64,000 nucleotides of DNA from Fremontodendron californicum (lineage: Eukaryota; Streptophyta; Magnoliopsida; Malvales; Malvaceae), in contig JAULJL010000002.1 in assembly GCA_030761205.1 (NCBI GenBank), positions 20,625,010 to 20,689,009 of the forward strand. The letters are read 5' to 3'. Numbering within the stretch: position 1 is the first letter of the stretch; each line of letters begins with the position of its first letter. Position numbers and translations under genes: made by a program. The notes under the pieces are model-generated. The model did no database searches and was not told the DNA's origin. It was given only the letters and a program-made list of their open reading frames with translations. Below, in pieces: positions 1-12,700 of the stretch.

Positions 1-218
1 GTATCTTTTCAAAACCTTCGGGTATCTTTTTTAAATCCTTCGGGTATCTTTTCAAATCCTCCGGGTATCTTTTCAAATCCTCCGGCTATCTTTTCAAATC
101 TTCCGGGTATCTTTTCAAATCCTCCGGGTATCTTTTCAAAACCTCCGGGTATCTTTTCAAAACCACCGGTTAATTTTTCAAAGCCTTTGGGCATCTTTTC
201 CAAACCTCTGAGAACCAT
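1..218. repeat. 21-bp tandem repeat in the 3' region of element E1
   Basis: About ten copies of a 21-bp unit built around 'gtatcttttcaaatcctcc' run to position 218, and the array probably begins before the window. Because 21 is a multiple of three, the minus strand stays open and would read a seven-residue GGFEKIP repeat, but there is no sign that this is a real protein. Tandem arrays just upstream of the 3' LTR are typical of Ogre-type elements, and the polypurine tract and LTR that follow at 1648-1661 fit that reading. Confidence 0.85.
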
Positions 219-1140
219 TTTGTTACTACAATTGGAGAGATATGATGATTTTCATGCATTGCATTACATTCATGACATTTATTTCATGAATTGCATTTCA
301 TGGCATTCATGACATTCATGGCATGCATTTAACATGTAAAAGAGATTTTAAGTTAGATTTTTGAATTTTTAATCAAACTTTTTTAAAAGGAAATTCTTGG
401 ACCTTGGTTGAAATGAGAATTTTGGTCTTTTGGATTTTGTACATTGGTTGAAGAGATGAGTTTAGACCTTGGTAGTAATTAGAATTTTTAAGATGAAATT
501 GATTTAGTGTGAATCCTTAGCTAAGTGAGAATCCTTAGTTTGGTGTGAATCCTTAGCTAAGTGAGAATCCTTAGTTCGGTGTGAATCCTTAATTTAAGTG
601 AGAATGATTTAATGTGAATCCTTAATTTAAGTGAGAATCCTTAGTTCGGTGTGAATCTTTAGCTAAGTGAGAATTCTTAGCTTAGTGAGAATCCTTATTT
701 TTGGTGCGAATCCCTTATTTCCTAATTTTGGGTGCAAATCCTTTAACTTAGTGGGAATCTTTATTTTGTTTGCGAATCCTTTGGATTGAGAAGAGAAATC
801 ATTAGGTTGAAAACTGAAAGAGACAATAAGATTTGTTCTATCAGCTTGAAGCCAAGTGCAAACAGAGATGAATGATGAGCTTGAGAACCTTTTATCAAGA
901 AATTCAGGGAGTTGATTTACAGAGCATTCATGACATCCATTTGCACGATATGCATCAGCATTCATGGCATTCATGTACTGCATTTATTTGCACACAAGAA
1001 AGTTTATTTCAGGTACTCAGTATGATTTGGACATGGGTTTGGGATGTTAATTTGTGAGGTTAGCGATTTTTTTTCGGGACTCAAGGTAAGATTTTTGAAG
1101 TCTACATTCACATTTGAGAAATTTTCAAATTTATTTAGTT
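219..1140. repeat. 3' untranslated region of E1 with ~18-bp degenerate repeats
   Basis: This stretch has no credible gene. From about 505 to 775 it alternates two related units of about 18 bp, 'gtgagaatccttag' and 'gtgtgaatccttag'. The flanks are rich in 'catgcatt' and 'ttcatggcat' words, which also occur in the leaders and LTRs of the other Ogre-like elements here. I read it as 3' untranslated sequence of a plus-strand Tat/Ogre-like retrotransposon. Confidence 0.6.
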
Positions 1141-1560
1141 TTTATTTAAAGTTGAAGCCTCGGTGGAGGAGTATTTTCATTTAAAGTTGAAGCCTCGGTG
1201 GAGGAGTTTTTATTTAAAGTTGAAGCCTCGGTGGAGGAGTTTTTATTTAAAGTTGAAGCCTCAGTGGAGGAGTATTTTCATTTAAAGTTGAAGCCTCGGT
1301 GGAGGAGTATTTTTATTTAAAGTTGAAGCCTCGGTGGAGGAGTTTTTATTTAAAGTTGAAGCCTCGGTGGAGGAGTTTTTATTTAAAGTTGAAGCCTCGG
1401 TGGAGGAGTATTTTCTTTTAAAGTTGAAGCCTCGGTGGAGGAGTATTTTATTTAAAGTTGAAGCCTCGGTGGAGGAGTTTTTATTTAAAGTTGATGCCTC
1501 GGTGGAGGAGTATGTTTTTACGGTGAGTTTATTTAAAGTTTATGCCTCGTTTAGAGGAGC
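1141..1560. repeat. ~33-36-bp tandem repeat in E1
   Basis: About twelve copies of a unit containing 'agttgaagcctcggtggag' separated by short T-rich spacers of variable length. Several adjacent units are 33 bp, so the plus strand stays open for a while and reads VEEFLFKVEAS repeatedly. The spacer length varies and breaks the frame elsewhere, so I treat this as a non-coding array next to the 3' LTR. Confidence 0.8.
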
Positions 1561-1647
1561 TTTTCTACGATAGGATTTTTTTTAAGTACATACGACTTAG
1601 TAGGGTGTCTACGTCTTTGCACATCCCCTGTTTCTCAGGGAATGCAC

Positions 1648-1660
1648 AAAGAGGGGCAAC
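1648..1660 (+). promoter_or_regulatory. Polypurine tract of E1
   Basis: AAAGAGGGGCAAC lies immediately before the LTR start TGTAGACACC. The same arrangement, AAAGGGGGGCAGC then TGTAGACACC, occurs on the minus strand at 20290-20277 in element E3. It is the expected plus-strand DNA priming site. Confidence 0.8.
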
Positions 1661-3875
1661 TGTAGACACCGGATTTTATCCGGGTTCTATTTTTTTATTA
1701 AAAGAAAAAACAAAAAATAAAGGAAAAATCAAAAAATAAAAAAAATTGGATAATTTCGAAAATTAAAGGAAAAATAAAAGAAATTCGGAATTAATAAAAA
1801 AAATGAAAAAAACAAGTTTTGGTTGAAACAAACTACCTCTTTGGATTGAAATTGGACTCTAAAAAATGAGATTAAATTGAAATTCCTAATCCTAGTGGAA
1901 CTAAATCTCTTCTCTATAAAAAGAACCCAAGCACCACAATCAAAAACACATCAGAAAATATCAGAAATCAAGGAGAGTTAGAAGCAATTATAGGTTTTTT
2001 TTTTCGAAATAAAAAAAACATATTTTTTTTGAGAGAAAAAAATCGAGAATTCAAAAGTGAGAGTTAGAGTTTGTTTCGAAAAAAATTCTTGAGAAAGAAA
2101 AGTTGTGTTTTAATTAGAGGAAACACATACTAAAAGTTGGTGGCCATTCGACGACCGACGGAGTAGATCGGAGGAGGTGAAGTTTCGAACTTCAATTTCA
2201 GATCTAGGAAATTCTAGAGAGATTCGGAAAAAACTAATTTGATATTTGAAAAGAGGAGATCGAAAGGAATTTTTGGTGATTTTTCGGGATTTTTTTGACC
2301 ACCGGCACCGGCGCCAGCGGCGGCGACAGCGGCACCTCACCGGAATCTGGAAAAATCTGAGTTTGATGTTCTTGGTGTTCTTGAAGAATTGTAGAGAAAA
2401 AGAAGATTTTTGATAAAAAAAAAAAGAGGTAAAGTCTAACCAAACAAAAAAAAAATTCTTTTTAGAAACAGCAGGGGGGCCCGGACCAGCAGGCCCGCGT
2501 GCGGCCCGCGCCTGGGCTGGCCCCCCTCTTTGCTGTTTGCCCCCTTGCTGTTGGCATATTTCTTTGTATTATTATTGCCTTGCTTTTAAGTTTCATTCAT
2601 TCATTTATTTATTTATTTATTTATTTGTTTTGTCTTATTCATTTTTTGTCTTATTAAGTTTTTGTTCTATTTGATTTTTATTTTATTATTTATTATTTAT
2701 TTACTAATTATTTTCTTAAGTTTTTTGCAAGTTTTATATTATATTATATTTTATATTATATTATTATTATTTATATATTAGTATATATTATATTTTTTAT
2801 ATTCTATTAGTATATCATATTACATATTATATTTCATATTTTATATTGTTATTATAATTGTATATTTTAATATTATTAATTATTAATTTTTTTTTTAGAT
2901 TAGATTGATTAATTTATTTGAAGAATAGTTATTTTTAAATAAATAAATTGAGATTTTTTCCAATGATGAAATTCAAAGAAATTACGAATGGTTAATTTCT
3001 GAGAAATTTCTAGGTGAGAAATTTCTCGTAAAAATTCTCCAGAATGAATGGAAGGATATTTTAAGAGATTAATTTCAATAACAACAAAATTCAAAAATTT
3101 ATTTTTTTAAGAATAATTAATTTTCAATATCTTTTTTCTTAAAATTGATTTTCCATAATAAATGCTTAATTAAATTGAAGAATAAATTAAGATTTTTTTC
3201 GATGATGAAATTCAAGAAACTTGCGAATGATTGACTTTTAAGAAATTTCTAGGTGAGAAAAATTCTCTTAAAAATTCTCCAGAAAGAATGGAAGAATATT
3301 TTAAGAGATGATTTTCGATATGAAAAATCACAATTTATTTTTCAAAACAAACATTAATAAAATGTGGAAAATTTTTGGAAGATTAATTTAAGAGAAATAA
3401 CTTGGCTAAATAATTCTAACTTTTCCGACGACGGAGCCTCTTCAATTGAACGAATGGTTTCTTTTGAATACTCTCGAGGTGAGGAAACATTTTTTAGTAA
3501 TTTCTCCAGAATGAATGGAAGGAAGATCTAAAAAATAATCTCCGATATTTTTAACTTTAACAATTAAAATGAAAATATGATAGACAAGACCATTTAATTA
3601 AGAGTTTTTAAGTATCACAAGACTAATTAGGTACTATCTCTTAGATAGGCGTTGTGAGGGTGCTAATCCTTCCTCACACGTAACCGTACTCCGGAACCTA
3701 GTTCTGATAAAGTAGAGCAGAACCTATTCTTTTTAAGGTGCCCTAGTCAAGCTTAGGATTACTTTAAATAGGATAGATTCATAAAGGTGACTAATCACAC
3801 CTAGATTAGATGATTAGTGGCGACTCCATTGATTTGCGTCTAGCATACTGAATTCGTATTTGGCACGTTATGACA
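1661..3875 (+). mobile_element. LTR of E1 (Tat/Ogre-like), probably its 3' LTR
   Basis: The LTR begins TGTAGACACC right after the polypurine tract and ends near 3875 at '...ttatgaca', where a minus-strand gag-pro sequence starts abruptly, so it is about 2.2 kb. It holds a TATA box at 1915-1920, a GC-rich patch near 2465-2545, and three diverged repeats of about 230 bp between 2930 and 3560 that share 'ttctccagaatgaatgga'. Near its end, at about 3655-3690, is a block 'gtgctaatccttcctcacac' that also occurs in the larger Ogre LTRs. E1 appears to have inserted into E2. The left target duplication lies outside the window, so the exact right end is uncertain by a few bases. Confidence 0.75.
1915..1920 (+). 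promoter_or_regulatory. Probable TATA box of the E1 LTR
   Basis: TATAAA followed by AAG lies 254 bp inside the LTR, and transcribed-looking purine-rich leader sequence follows. This fits the U3/R boundary of an LTR promoter. The transcription start would be about 30 bp downstream. Confidence 0.55.
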
Positions 3876-6509
3876 TGGACCCAATACCATTGGGTGATAT
3901 TTCATCATAACTGAAATATATATGGTCATCTGTCGCAATGTTTCCCACCAGCCTGTCTAATTTTTCTACCGATATGTTGTTAGCCATATATGCCTGATTC
4001 AACACTCTCAACAAGGCATTTCTGTGTGGCTCCGAGTTTAATAGCAAAGATAAGATGGAGATTCTTGCTGGTTGGCCTTGCAATTGCTCAACCACACTAT
4101 ACTCACTATGCTTTAAGAATTTCAAAAACTCGCAAGCCTCCTTATCGTTCACCGGCTCTTTTATCTTGTTAACCGAGGCTGACCCCCTCTCTGTTTCTTT
4201 TGACAAGTCTATCTCAATATGGATTGGTTCAGCTGCTTTCTTTCCTTTGTCCATTCCTCCATCCTTTCTTATTGATCCTTGTTCAACAACCTCTAGAGCA
4301 TAACATCTTCTACTTCGTGTTAAGTGCCCCACACCTGTGATATCTTGCTGACTCGAAGACCCTGGCATAACCATGCTACAGTCATATTTCCATGGTGCAA
4401 CTTTGTTTTTCCTTGTATGAAAAGGAAGAAGGCAAATCTATGATTAGCTTAGACTCAATTTCTTCAACAACCGGAATAGTCTTCTCTGGTTCATCGTAAT
4501 AGATAATCAAAGGTCTTTCTATCCCGTAGCCAGCTGTATTCTCAATAACCTCTACCTCATCTTCTATTTCTTCATAAAAGTGGGCTTCCCCCTTATCCAT
4601 TATCTTTTAGACTTTAGCCAGGAAATCTCCACATTCATGTATGATATGACCTTTATATCCATGGAATGGGCACCAATCCTCCACCCTGTTTGCAACCATT
4701 TTTAAACTGTCACCATTCTCCACTATTCTTGCTTTTACCATTTCGACCCATACTTCTATCATTGGAGTCTTGACTTCATTGACATGTCTTTTCATCCTTC
4801 TCCCTTCCCCTGTCAATACTGCATTTACCCGGTTCTCAGCATGATCGGGCAATGGATTTCCTACTACATTCAGCCCATTCCTTGTCCCGAACTTCACCAC
4901 CCCAGTATTGATCAAACTTTGGAATTTCTTCTTAAAGGCAATACAGTCCTCCGTCGAATGCCCCTGAATCCCTGCATGATATGCACAACTAACATTTGCG
5001 TTGTACCACCTTGGATATGGTGGTGTCAGAGGTTTGAGGTATACAGGTGCAACAAGTTGACTCTACGACAGTTTGGGATATAGCTCACCATAGGTGGTAG
5101 GAATCGAATCAAATTGTGGTTTTTGATCATTTCTTGGTGAACGTTGATCATTGCGTCCAACACCTTGAGTGTTTGGGGCAGTGTTTCGGGGATCTGTGGG
5201 GACACGCCGATTGGAAAAGGCTGTTGTGGAATAATGGTATAGGGAATTGGATTTTGGGTAAGGTGGTTCATATTGGGGTAGTAAGGATTATACCTCGGGT
5301 AAGGTGTGTAGGGTGTAGGAGGTGCATAAGATGTAGGAGGAGTATAGGGCCGAGGAGGTGTATATGTTGTAGGAGGTATGTAGGGGTATTGATTAAAGCT
5401 AACTGCATGGGTTTCCTCTTTCTTCTTTGCAGGGAAAACTCTCTTCGAGGTAGCAGACTCACCACCTTCCATTTTCCCGTTCTTAATGGTCTACTCTATC
5501 ATCTCCCCAGATATTACCATATCTGCAAAGTCCTTGGTAGCATTCCCCATAGTTTATCATAATACGGTTCCTTTATGGTGTTGATAAAAAGTACTGTAGT
5601 TTCTTTGCTTGTTAAAAGAGGTTGCACTTGTGTAGCCAGATCCCTCCACCTTTATGAGTATTCCTTGAAACTCTCAGTAGCCTTCTTTTCCATGTTCTGT
5701 AGTGACAGCCGATCAGGTACCATATCAGATACATGCTTATAATGCTCCATGAAATCCCTGGCTAAATCTGTCCATGAACGAATCTTAGTACGAGTCAATT
5801 GATTATACCATCGAGTTACAGACCCTCTCAAGCTATCTTGGAAACAATGGATAAACAGTTTATCATCATCATCGTGCCCTGTCATTCTTTTGCAATACAT
5901 GGTCAGATGTGCCGATGGGTTGGTAGTCCCATTATACTTCTCAAAGTCTAGTACTTTGAACTTTGGAGGAATCACCAGACCGTGTACTAAACTCATTTCT
6001 TTCGCATCCAGACTTCCAAATAGCTCCGCCCCTTCGACTGCCCTCAATCTTTCCTCCAGCAGCTGATAACTTTTATGGGATTCTGCCGTTTCAACCCTCT
6101 TCAGCTCAGTCATCTTTGCCCTTTCCTTTTCAGCCAGTTCCTCAAAATCTGGAACGTCCACATCAATTGGATCAACCCCAATATTACCCTTTTTAAGACC
6201 AAAATTCTATGCTTCAGCCACTGGTTGGATGTAAACATAGGATGCTGCCCCAGTTGGAAGTTCATTTCCCACATGCTGGGATGCTTGGCCATTCTGCTGT
6301 ACCACCTCTGGTCGGTCTTCCTGGTTTACTGCCCCCATTCCTGTAACTGAATTTTTCCCTGGCCATTTCTGCCTCATCATGGTATTCATCATTTCTATGA
6401 GTTTGGTCATTTGTTCCCATGACTCCTCTTGAGACTTAGCCAACTATTCCTAGAGTTCCCTATGAGTTCTTTCCATCCTTTCAATTCTAGCAAGCTGATC
6501 GTTCTCCAT
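3876..6509 (-). pseudogene. gag: gag and start of pro, Ogre-type, element E2
   Basis: The reading frame starts with ATG at 6509 and opens with a coiled-coil-like N terminus. A Retrotransposon_gag capsid domain follows at 5652-6161, with the signatures FEKYNGTTNPSAHL, CFQDSLRGS and RWYNQL. Next come a proline/tyrosine-rich linker (PPTPYTPP, 5200-5400) and a CX2HX5HX4C knuckle near 4650 (CPFHGYKGHIIHEC). The last part, 3876-4374, is the conserved stretch before the protease (EACEFLKFLKHSEYSVVEQL). Stops replace glutamines at several places, including 6207-6209 and near 5650 and 4605, and there are frame changes near 5470 and 5020. The sequence ends before the protease active site. Gag would form the particle that packages element RNA. 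This copy cannot make a whole protein. Confidence 0.85.
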
Positions 6510-7051
6510 AGATCTGGCTTGAGATCGAGTATTGTAAGGGTGTCGAAAATCTGATTCTTTCTGAGTACGAATAATTGTACCTTTAGTTTCAAAAACCATG
6601 AATTAGAAATTATTGACACATTTTTATTTTATTTTATAAAAATGAATGAATGAATAAATGACTAAATGTTAATGAATGAACAAATAAGTAAATGACTAAG
6701 TGTATGAATATGAATGAATAATTATAAAGAATAAATGAATGGACAAATAAATAAATGACTAAGTGTATGAATAATTTATAAAGAATAAATGAATGAATGA
6801 TTATAAATATAAATAAATGAATGAACAAACAAAATATATAAAGGAAAGAACAAATGAATGATGATTGCATTTAAAAGTATTGGCCCCGGGATAATTCCAA
6901 CCAAACGGTCTTTCATTGATTTCCTGGAACTAAATACATTAAAGATAAAAGATCACTGCTTAAGACAATCTGATAATCTGTCTATCCTAATTCAAAAGGC
7001 TATTACAAAACACTGGTCCTATAGTAACTCCCTCGGATTTTGGACTTTCTT
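6510..7051 (-). other. ORF1-gag spacer of E2, AT-rich repeats
   Basis: No gene is visible. Between about 6620 and 6860 the sequence is a degenerate array of 'aatgaatgaataaatgac' words. The spacer in E3 at 39579-40127 is clearly homologous. It separates the ORF1 stop from the gag start on the coding strand. Confidence 0.6.
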
Positions 7052-8803
7052 TCACTGTCCTCTTTTGATTGCCTTGCTCTTCGATCTGACCCCTATTTGT
7101 TCTCGGCCCTTTGACATGCTAGCAAAAGCATCACCATGTAAGCTTTCCTTAACTTGTTTCTCCAGTTGATTGGCTCGAGCTGCCTCATGCTTCGCTCTCT
7201 CCTTCCAATAGTTATTCTCCTTTTTAAGGTTCTTGACCTCTTGCTCCGATTCCCCGGAAGTCTTGAGGGTCCCTTCAAATCTGAGCTCGAAGCGATACCT
7301 TTTATTTTCCAAGTGCAAATCCCTGAGATCTCCCTTGACAGTGTCCCTTTCTCTCTTGATCTTTTCCTTTTCTCTTTCCCGAGCTAATTCCTTATTTTTC
7401 ATGTCCTCAAGCTCTTCTTCCAATCGGGCAATTTCCTTGCTCATTTGGATCTTTTCTTTTTCGAATTCTACCCTTGCGATTTCTAACTCTGATGGCACTT
7501 CCTTTGGTGGCGGATTCATGAACTAGACCTCTTCCTCATCTGTTGTCACCAACCTATCATTAACCCTTAATTCCCTCCATACCAGGTAATCAGGTGTGAC
7601 GATGTCGGCATATCAGGCCACTTTTATCCGGTGAGTTTTCTTCCATGCTTCAATCACTGCCCGCACCTTTCCAGAATACCCATCCTCTCTATAAGTGAAC
7701 TCTGATGATCCTAGTTTATGAGTCATGGGTGTGAATTGCCGAGACTCAACCTGTGTTTGCACCAACAAAGGTACATAACTCACAGACCCCCAAATTTCGA
7801 GTAGCGAAACTCCCGGGTTGTCCCCATATTTTTACATAATCGGCATAGGAACCATCCATAGAGCTTTCCAAGTTACCATTTCCCCTTTTAAATTCCGGAA
7901 CATGTTGACCAATTTCTCTTCATCTCTGTCTTCAGGCCAATCCTTTCTAAGGAATTCACTAATCGTAATTAAAGACTTCATGTACGGTTTGAAAGAGACC
8001 TCTTCTATCTTCCAAAAGTAACTTTGAATCCAAATATAAAGCAATTGTACACACCCCTTGGTTCTCCCTTGTCCTTCTCTTTTACAAAAATTCAAAGATC
8101 GGATAGTTTCAGCTATGATGGCCGGAGATGGGTTAATTTTCTGTTCCAACTTTTCAAAGAAATCAAACACAGCTATATCCACATGACCCAATATCTTTGG
8201 AAATATGATTAATCTGTAGATGGCTAAAGCAAAGATGTCCCTGGCTTTTTCTTTATCGGAATAACCCAATATCAATTGTCGGAGAGTTTCCCATGGAATG
8301 CATCCATTTTTCTACTTTGTATCCACATGACTCTCAACCCAAGTTGTATCCATTCCTATGATCCTAGCCACTTTCTTCTTAAAACCTGAAGGTTTCACTT
8401 CTTTCAAATATACCCGATTAGGATTAAGACACTCAATACGTAACAGTGCCGAATATTCTTCAATAAGTGGGATCATATCCTCTTTGTTAAATGTGAAACA
8501 TCTATAAGCAGGATACCAAAACTGTACCATAGCCTGAATCAACCCACTATTGACCCTAATCGGAATTAAGAGTGCTATATCTCCATATTTCTGGGTGAAG
8601 TCTTCTTTCTCTGATACATTCCACTGATTCCAAATGTCGGTTAACCCTCGAAGATTATTCTGTCTAAAATCTACTTTGACCATTTTTGGCAATACTGACA
8701 CATAATCTTTCTTCAGGCAATCACCATCCTCCTTCTGATCTTTCTCCGACCGTGCCCTAACTATTGCATGATCTTCTATTACTGAAATAACCTGACACTC
8801 CAT
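7052..8803 (-). pseudogene. ORF1 upstream of gag, Ogre-type extra ORF, element E2
   Basis: This is the extra ORF that Ogre elements carry ahead of gag. The N-terminal part (8803-8312) contains LRGLTDIWNQWNVSEKE and FWYPAYRCFTFNKEDM, which match what I recall as the plant DUF7745 family. The middle part (8275-7832) follows in the same register. The C-terminal part (7519-7052) is a long charged coiled coil (EIARLEEELEDMKNKE). Its function is unknown; a structural or RNA-binding role is only a guess. At 8312-8314 the coding strand reads TAG where E3 reads CAG (41347-41349), a single C-to-T change. Further breaks lie near 7520-7830. Family assignment is from memory and should be checked. Confidence 0.75.
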
Positions 8804-9759
8804 GAAAGTCCTTTGGGTTGATGACTATCACAAGGCCAATAAACTTCAAGTGTATGATAATGTCTATGATGCATATCAAAGAAAATAAAACAAAAAGAAA
8901 TAAATTAGTAAAGAAATGAATTCAAAAATATAACATAAATAACAACATGTTTTTTTTTTTTTTTAAAAATGTCCCAAAAATTTTAACAGAGTTCGACATT
9001 ATGACGCCTTTGGCACAAAGTAATAATTTTTTACGAGCGATATGATGTTCGTTCATCATCACCCAATTTGTAAAATCTTACATATAGAAAGATGGTAAAA
9101 GGTTGGAAATGTTCCTCCAAGTGTTCTTAAACTTCGGGTATCTAACAGAAATCCGGCATGGCTTCGCCTAGGTTCACTATATGAAGGTGAATCGGTTCTA
9201 AAGCTCTGAATTGTTCCTCATTGTCGCCTGTGAAGGCTAGTAAGGCACCCCGATAAAAGCTGGTTCAATTCGTTAGAGTATATTTTCCTATGCCCGTTTG
9301 GAGGATCATCACGAAGGCATTAGGTACTTTTTACTCCGGAAGTGTTTCACTAGCCCTACGGAGGACCACCACGAAGGCGTAGTTACTTTACTCCTACTTA
9401 AAAGGATGGAACCCGGGTAGAGGGCTCATGTTATGCAAATGCAAATGTAGTGTGTGCGAAGGAACAAAACAAACCTATCACCACCTATTCTACACCCCTT
9501 ATTCTAAATACCCCACTAAAATCAAACAATGTAAAGCAGCAGTTAAGCAAACATATAAATATATGCAACAAAATAACCAGAGAACAAATAATAATATGCA
9601 TGCATATGACAAATGAACATATTTAAAACATTTTATTATTTTCAAAATTCTCTTTATTATTTTCTTAAAAAATGGGAATTAAAATTAAATACTAATTAAA
9701 CCAACAAAAACCGAGACTTTGATAACACACGATTAATTCTAGGCCTTACTCTCTAATGT
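8804..9759 (-). other. 5' leader of E2
   Basis: Untranslated leader between the primer site and ORF1. It matches the leaders of E3 (41838-42780) and E4 (around 58200-58520), including 'aaatgcaaatg' near 9440 and the conserved 'acccgggta' block near 9415. I see no gene in it. Confidence 0.65.
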
Positions 9760-9776
9760 CCCCAGTGGAGTCTCCA
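9760..9776 (-). promoter_or_regulatory. Primer binding site of E2, tRNA-Arg type
   Basis: The minus strand reads TGGAGACTCCACTGGGG three bases after the LTR end. The plant tRNA-Arg 3' end predicts TGGCGACTCCGCTGGGG, so there are two mismatches. A tRNA-Arg primer is known for Ogre elements. Confidence 0.75.
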
Positions 9777-9779
9777 AGC

Positions 9780-12700
9780 TGTCGCAACCTAAAAAATAAC
9801 AAGTCTTATCACAAGACTTTATATTCGTTAAGCGTGACATTAAAAAAAAAAAAAAACCCCAGGAAAAGTCGACTTAATTCCTCTTGAAAAATGAAGGTTT
9901 TGAAAATGACCTTGAAAAAGACATGGAGTCGTCACCAATCTTTTTTAGCTAGGTGTGATTGGCCACCTATTAGAAACGGTTTTGTAAAATATTTTAAAAT
10001 TAATTAAAATATTTTTAAAACCAATTTCAAGTTTGTGTTTTAAATAAGAGAAATCAAAGAAGCTAGTTCGGGACTTGATTACGTGTGGGGAAAGATTAGC
10101 ACCCCCACAACGCCCGTATAAAACGATACCTTATTAATCGTGTGTTATCTCAAGTCTCGGTAAAAAGTCGGTTTTTAATCTAGTATTTCAAGTTAATTCC
10201 CAATTTAAAGAAAAATAATTTCATTTTTAATTCAAAATGATCCGAGATTTATTAATTCAAAATTTTCCTATATTCCCCGATAAAATCGGCAAAATATAAA
10301 TTTTTTAATTTATTTGGAAAATTTTCTGAATAATTCTCGTTTTTTTTAAAGAAAGATATTCCTTTATTAATGATAATTGATGATATCCTCTCCAGCAAAC
10401 TCGGTAGAGAACCCATGAATTATTTGAACTCGGGAATATCTTTATTTTATTGAAAATCATTATCTTTTTCAAAACATTTAAAAAAATGAATATGAACATG
10501 TGTGACATAAATAAAATGACATAGCAAAGTCTAGATAATATAATGCATCCTAAATGATATGATATAATTTAAATGACATAGCATATTCTAAATGAAATAA
10601 AATATCCTAAGTACCATGGTATATTCTATATGAAATGAAATGGCCTATGTGACATAATATATTCTAAATGAAATCAAATATGCTAAATGAAATGAAATGT
10701 CCTAAGTGGCATAATATATTCTATATGAAATGATATGATATGATTTAAATGACATGGCAAAATTAAATGATATGGCATATTTTAATTAACATGGCATATT
10801 ATTCTAAAAAATATAATCTAAATGACATGAAATGACATGAAACATAAAATAATGCTATCATATAATATTCATGAAAATAAAAATAAAAATAATAATGCAT
10901 GAACATAGTATATACTAAATAATGTGACAAAAATAAATAACTAAATAAAAAGCATAGGATATCATGAAATATTCAAAACCATATAATAAACAACATAACA
11001 TAAAAAATATAGATAAAAATAATAACAACACCATGGAAATTATCATAGCAAAAATCACATATTATATAGTATGCATGAATGTGGAAAATGCAATGCATGA
11101 GAATGCATTTTTTTCTTTAATTAAGGAAATTCGTATATCTAAAAAGATATCAGCCTACCTTAGAAAAATTTATCAAATTAAAATTTCTAAAATCAAAATT
11201 CTTTGTGATTGTTTGAAAACAATTTTGGAAAAACTTAGATTAAAAATAGAAACATAGCTAAACCCTTTTTAAATGGCTATAATTTCCTAAGTTTAAAATC
11301 CCGGATTTGACCACCCTTAACCCGAGGTTTATAGAATTATTTTTAGAGTTTAAAAAGACTTAGAAACTACCCTAAGACAGTAGCTAACCTTCCCAATCAG
11401 GCCTCTCTAAGTAACTTAGCCAAAATAGAAAAATGAATTTTCTTTAAATTCAAAAATTGACTCCATGGTCCAGTTTTAGAACACTATTTTTTAATCTATT
11501 TTTAAAAAATCAAAAAAATCTAAAAAAATACTAGAGACCCAAAACATGTAAAACTACATAGAAAAAAATTGGCTTAATTTTCTGGTTAAAGATGACTGCC
11601 CAGAAAAATCGGGAAAGTACGAGTACTGGGTGAAAAAACTGTTTTGCCAAAACACATTTTTTTTCCTTTGATAAAATCATTTAAAAATCAAAGTAAAAAT
11701 GTTAGAGACTCTCCTAAAGACTTACAAACAGTAGCTAACACTTTTGAAAAGTTAGGCAAAAATTGGCTAAGTAAAAAAAATCACAAAGGTAGAATAATCA
11801 ATTTGACAACTCTTTAATTTTCCACAAGTATGCCCAAAATGAGCATGACTTTAAACCATTGATTGGTCTAAGTCATAAATCATGTGGCATGATATGAAAT
11901 GCGTGAAAATACAGCAAATATGATGCATGAAATGCATGATTTAAGACCTAAATGACATGAAAAATGCATGGCATAGAGAATATGACCTAGACCTAAATGA
12001 ACTTGCATGGCATTCAATGCAACCTAGGTCTAAAATGCATGAATATGCATGGCAAAGCAAGCCAAACCTAAACCTAAAGAATGCATGGCAATAACAGAAA
12101 CATATAGCATGTTTAAACAAAATACACAACCAAACATCATGAAAATGCAAACCTATCAACTAGCATGATGAAAATACACATACAAAGCATACAACATGAG
12201 GGGTGGCCGAATGATCCTATACTTTAAAATGAGCATGGCATTTTCACAAACACATGATATACTAACATGGAAGATTAAAAAGAAACAATGCTAACCATGC
12301 AAACATAAAGTAAAGGTATGAAATCTACTAGGCATTTTTACAAACACTTAGCATAGTAAAAGGCAAATCATGAGCAAACTTAAATACTTTGAAAACAGAA
12401 AATCAAAATGCAAGACAAGGAAAATAAACATGAAAATAAGCTAATAAACTCAACAATGGAGGTAAGTAAACAATAAAATCAAAACAAGCTTCATATTTTT
12501 GTATTTGAAGAAGATACAAGACATCAAAAACATGTTGAACACCACTAACCACATGAAAAAGTAACAAAAAGCAACCATTATAAAAAAAATAGGGCTATTC
12601 AGCCACTCCTAGAACATGAGGAAAAACATTTTTTCAAAGATTTTTTCAAGAAAGTATAAAGAAGAACTTAAAGGAGAAACTTAAAAACATTTTAAAAAGG

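Noticed and set aside
1334..1573. Repeat protein with VEEFLFKVEAS units
   Set aside because: It arises from a 33-bp tandem repeat; spacer length varies and breaks the frame on both sides.
6634..6870. 78-codon ORF rich in I, F, S and H on the minus strand
   Set aside because: It is a translation of the degenerate 'aatgaatgaataaatg' array in the ORF1-gag spacer.
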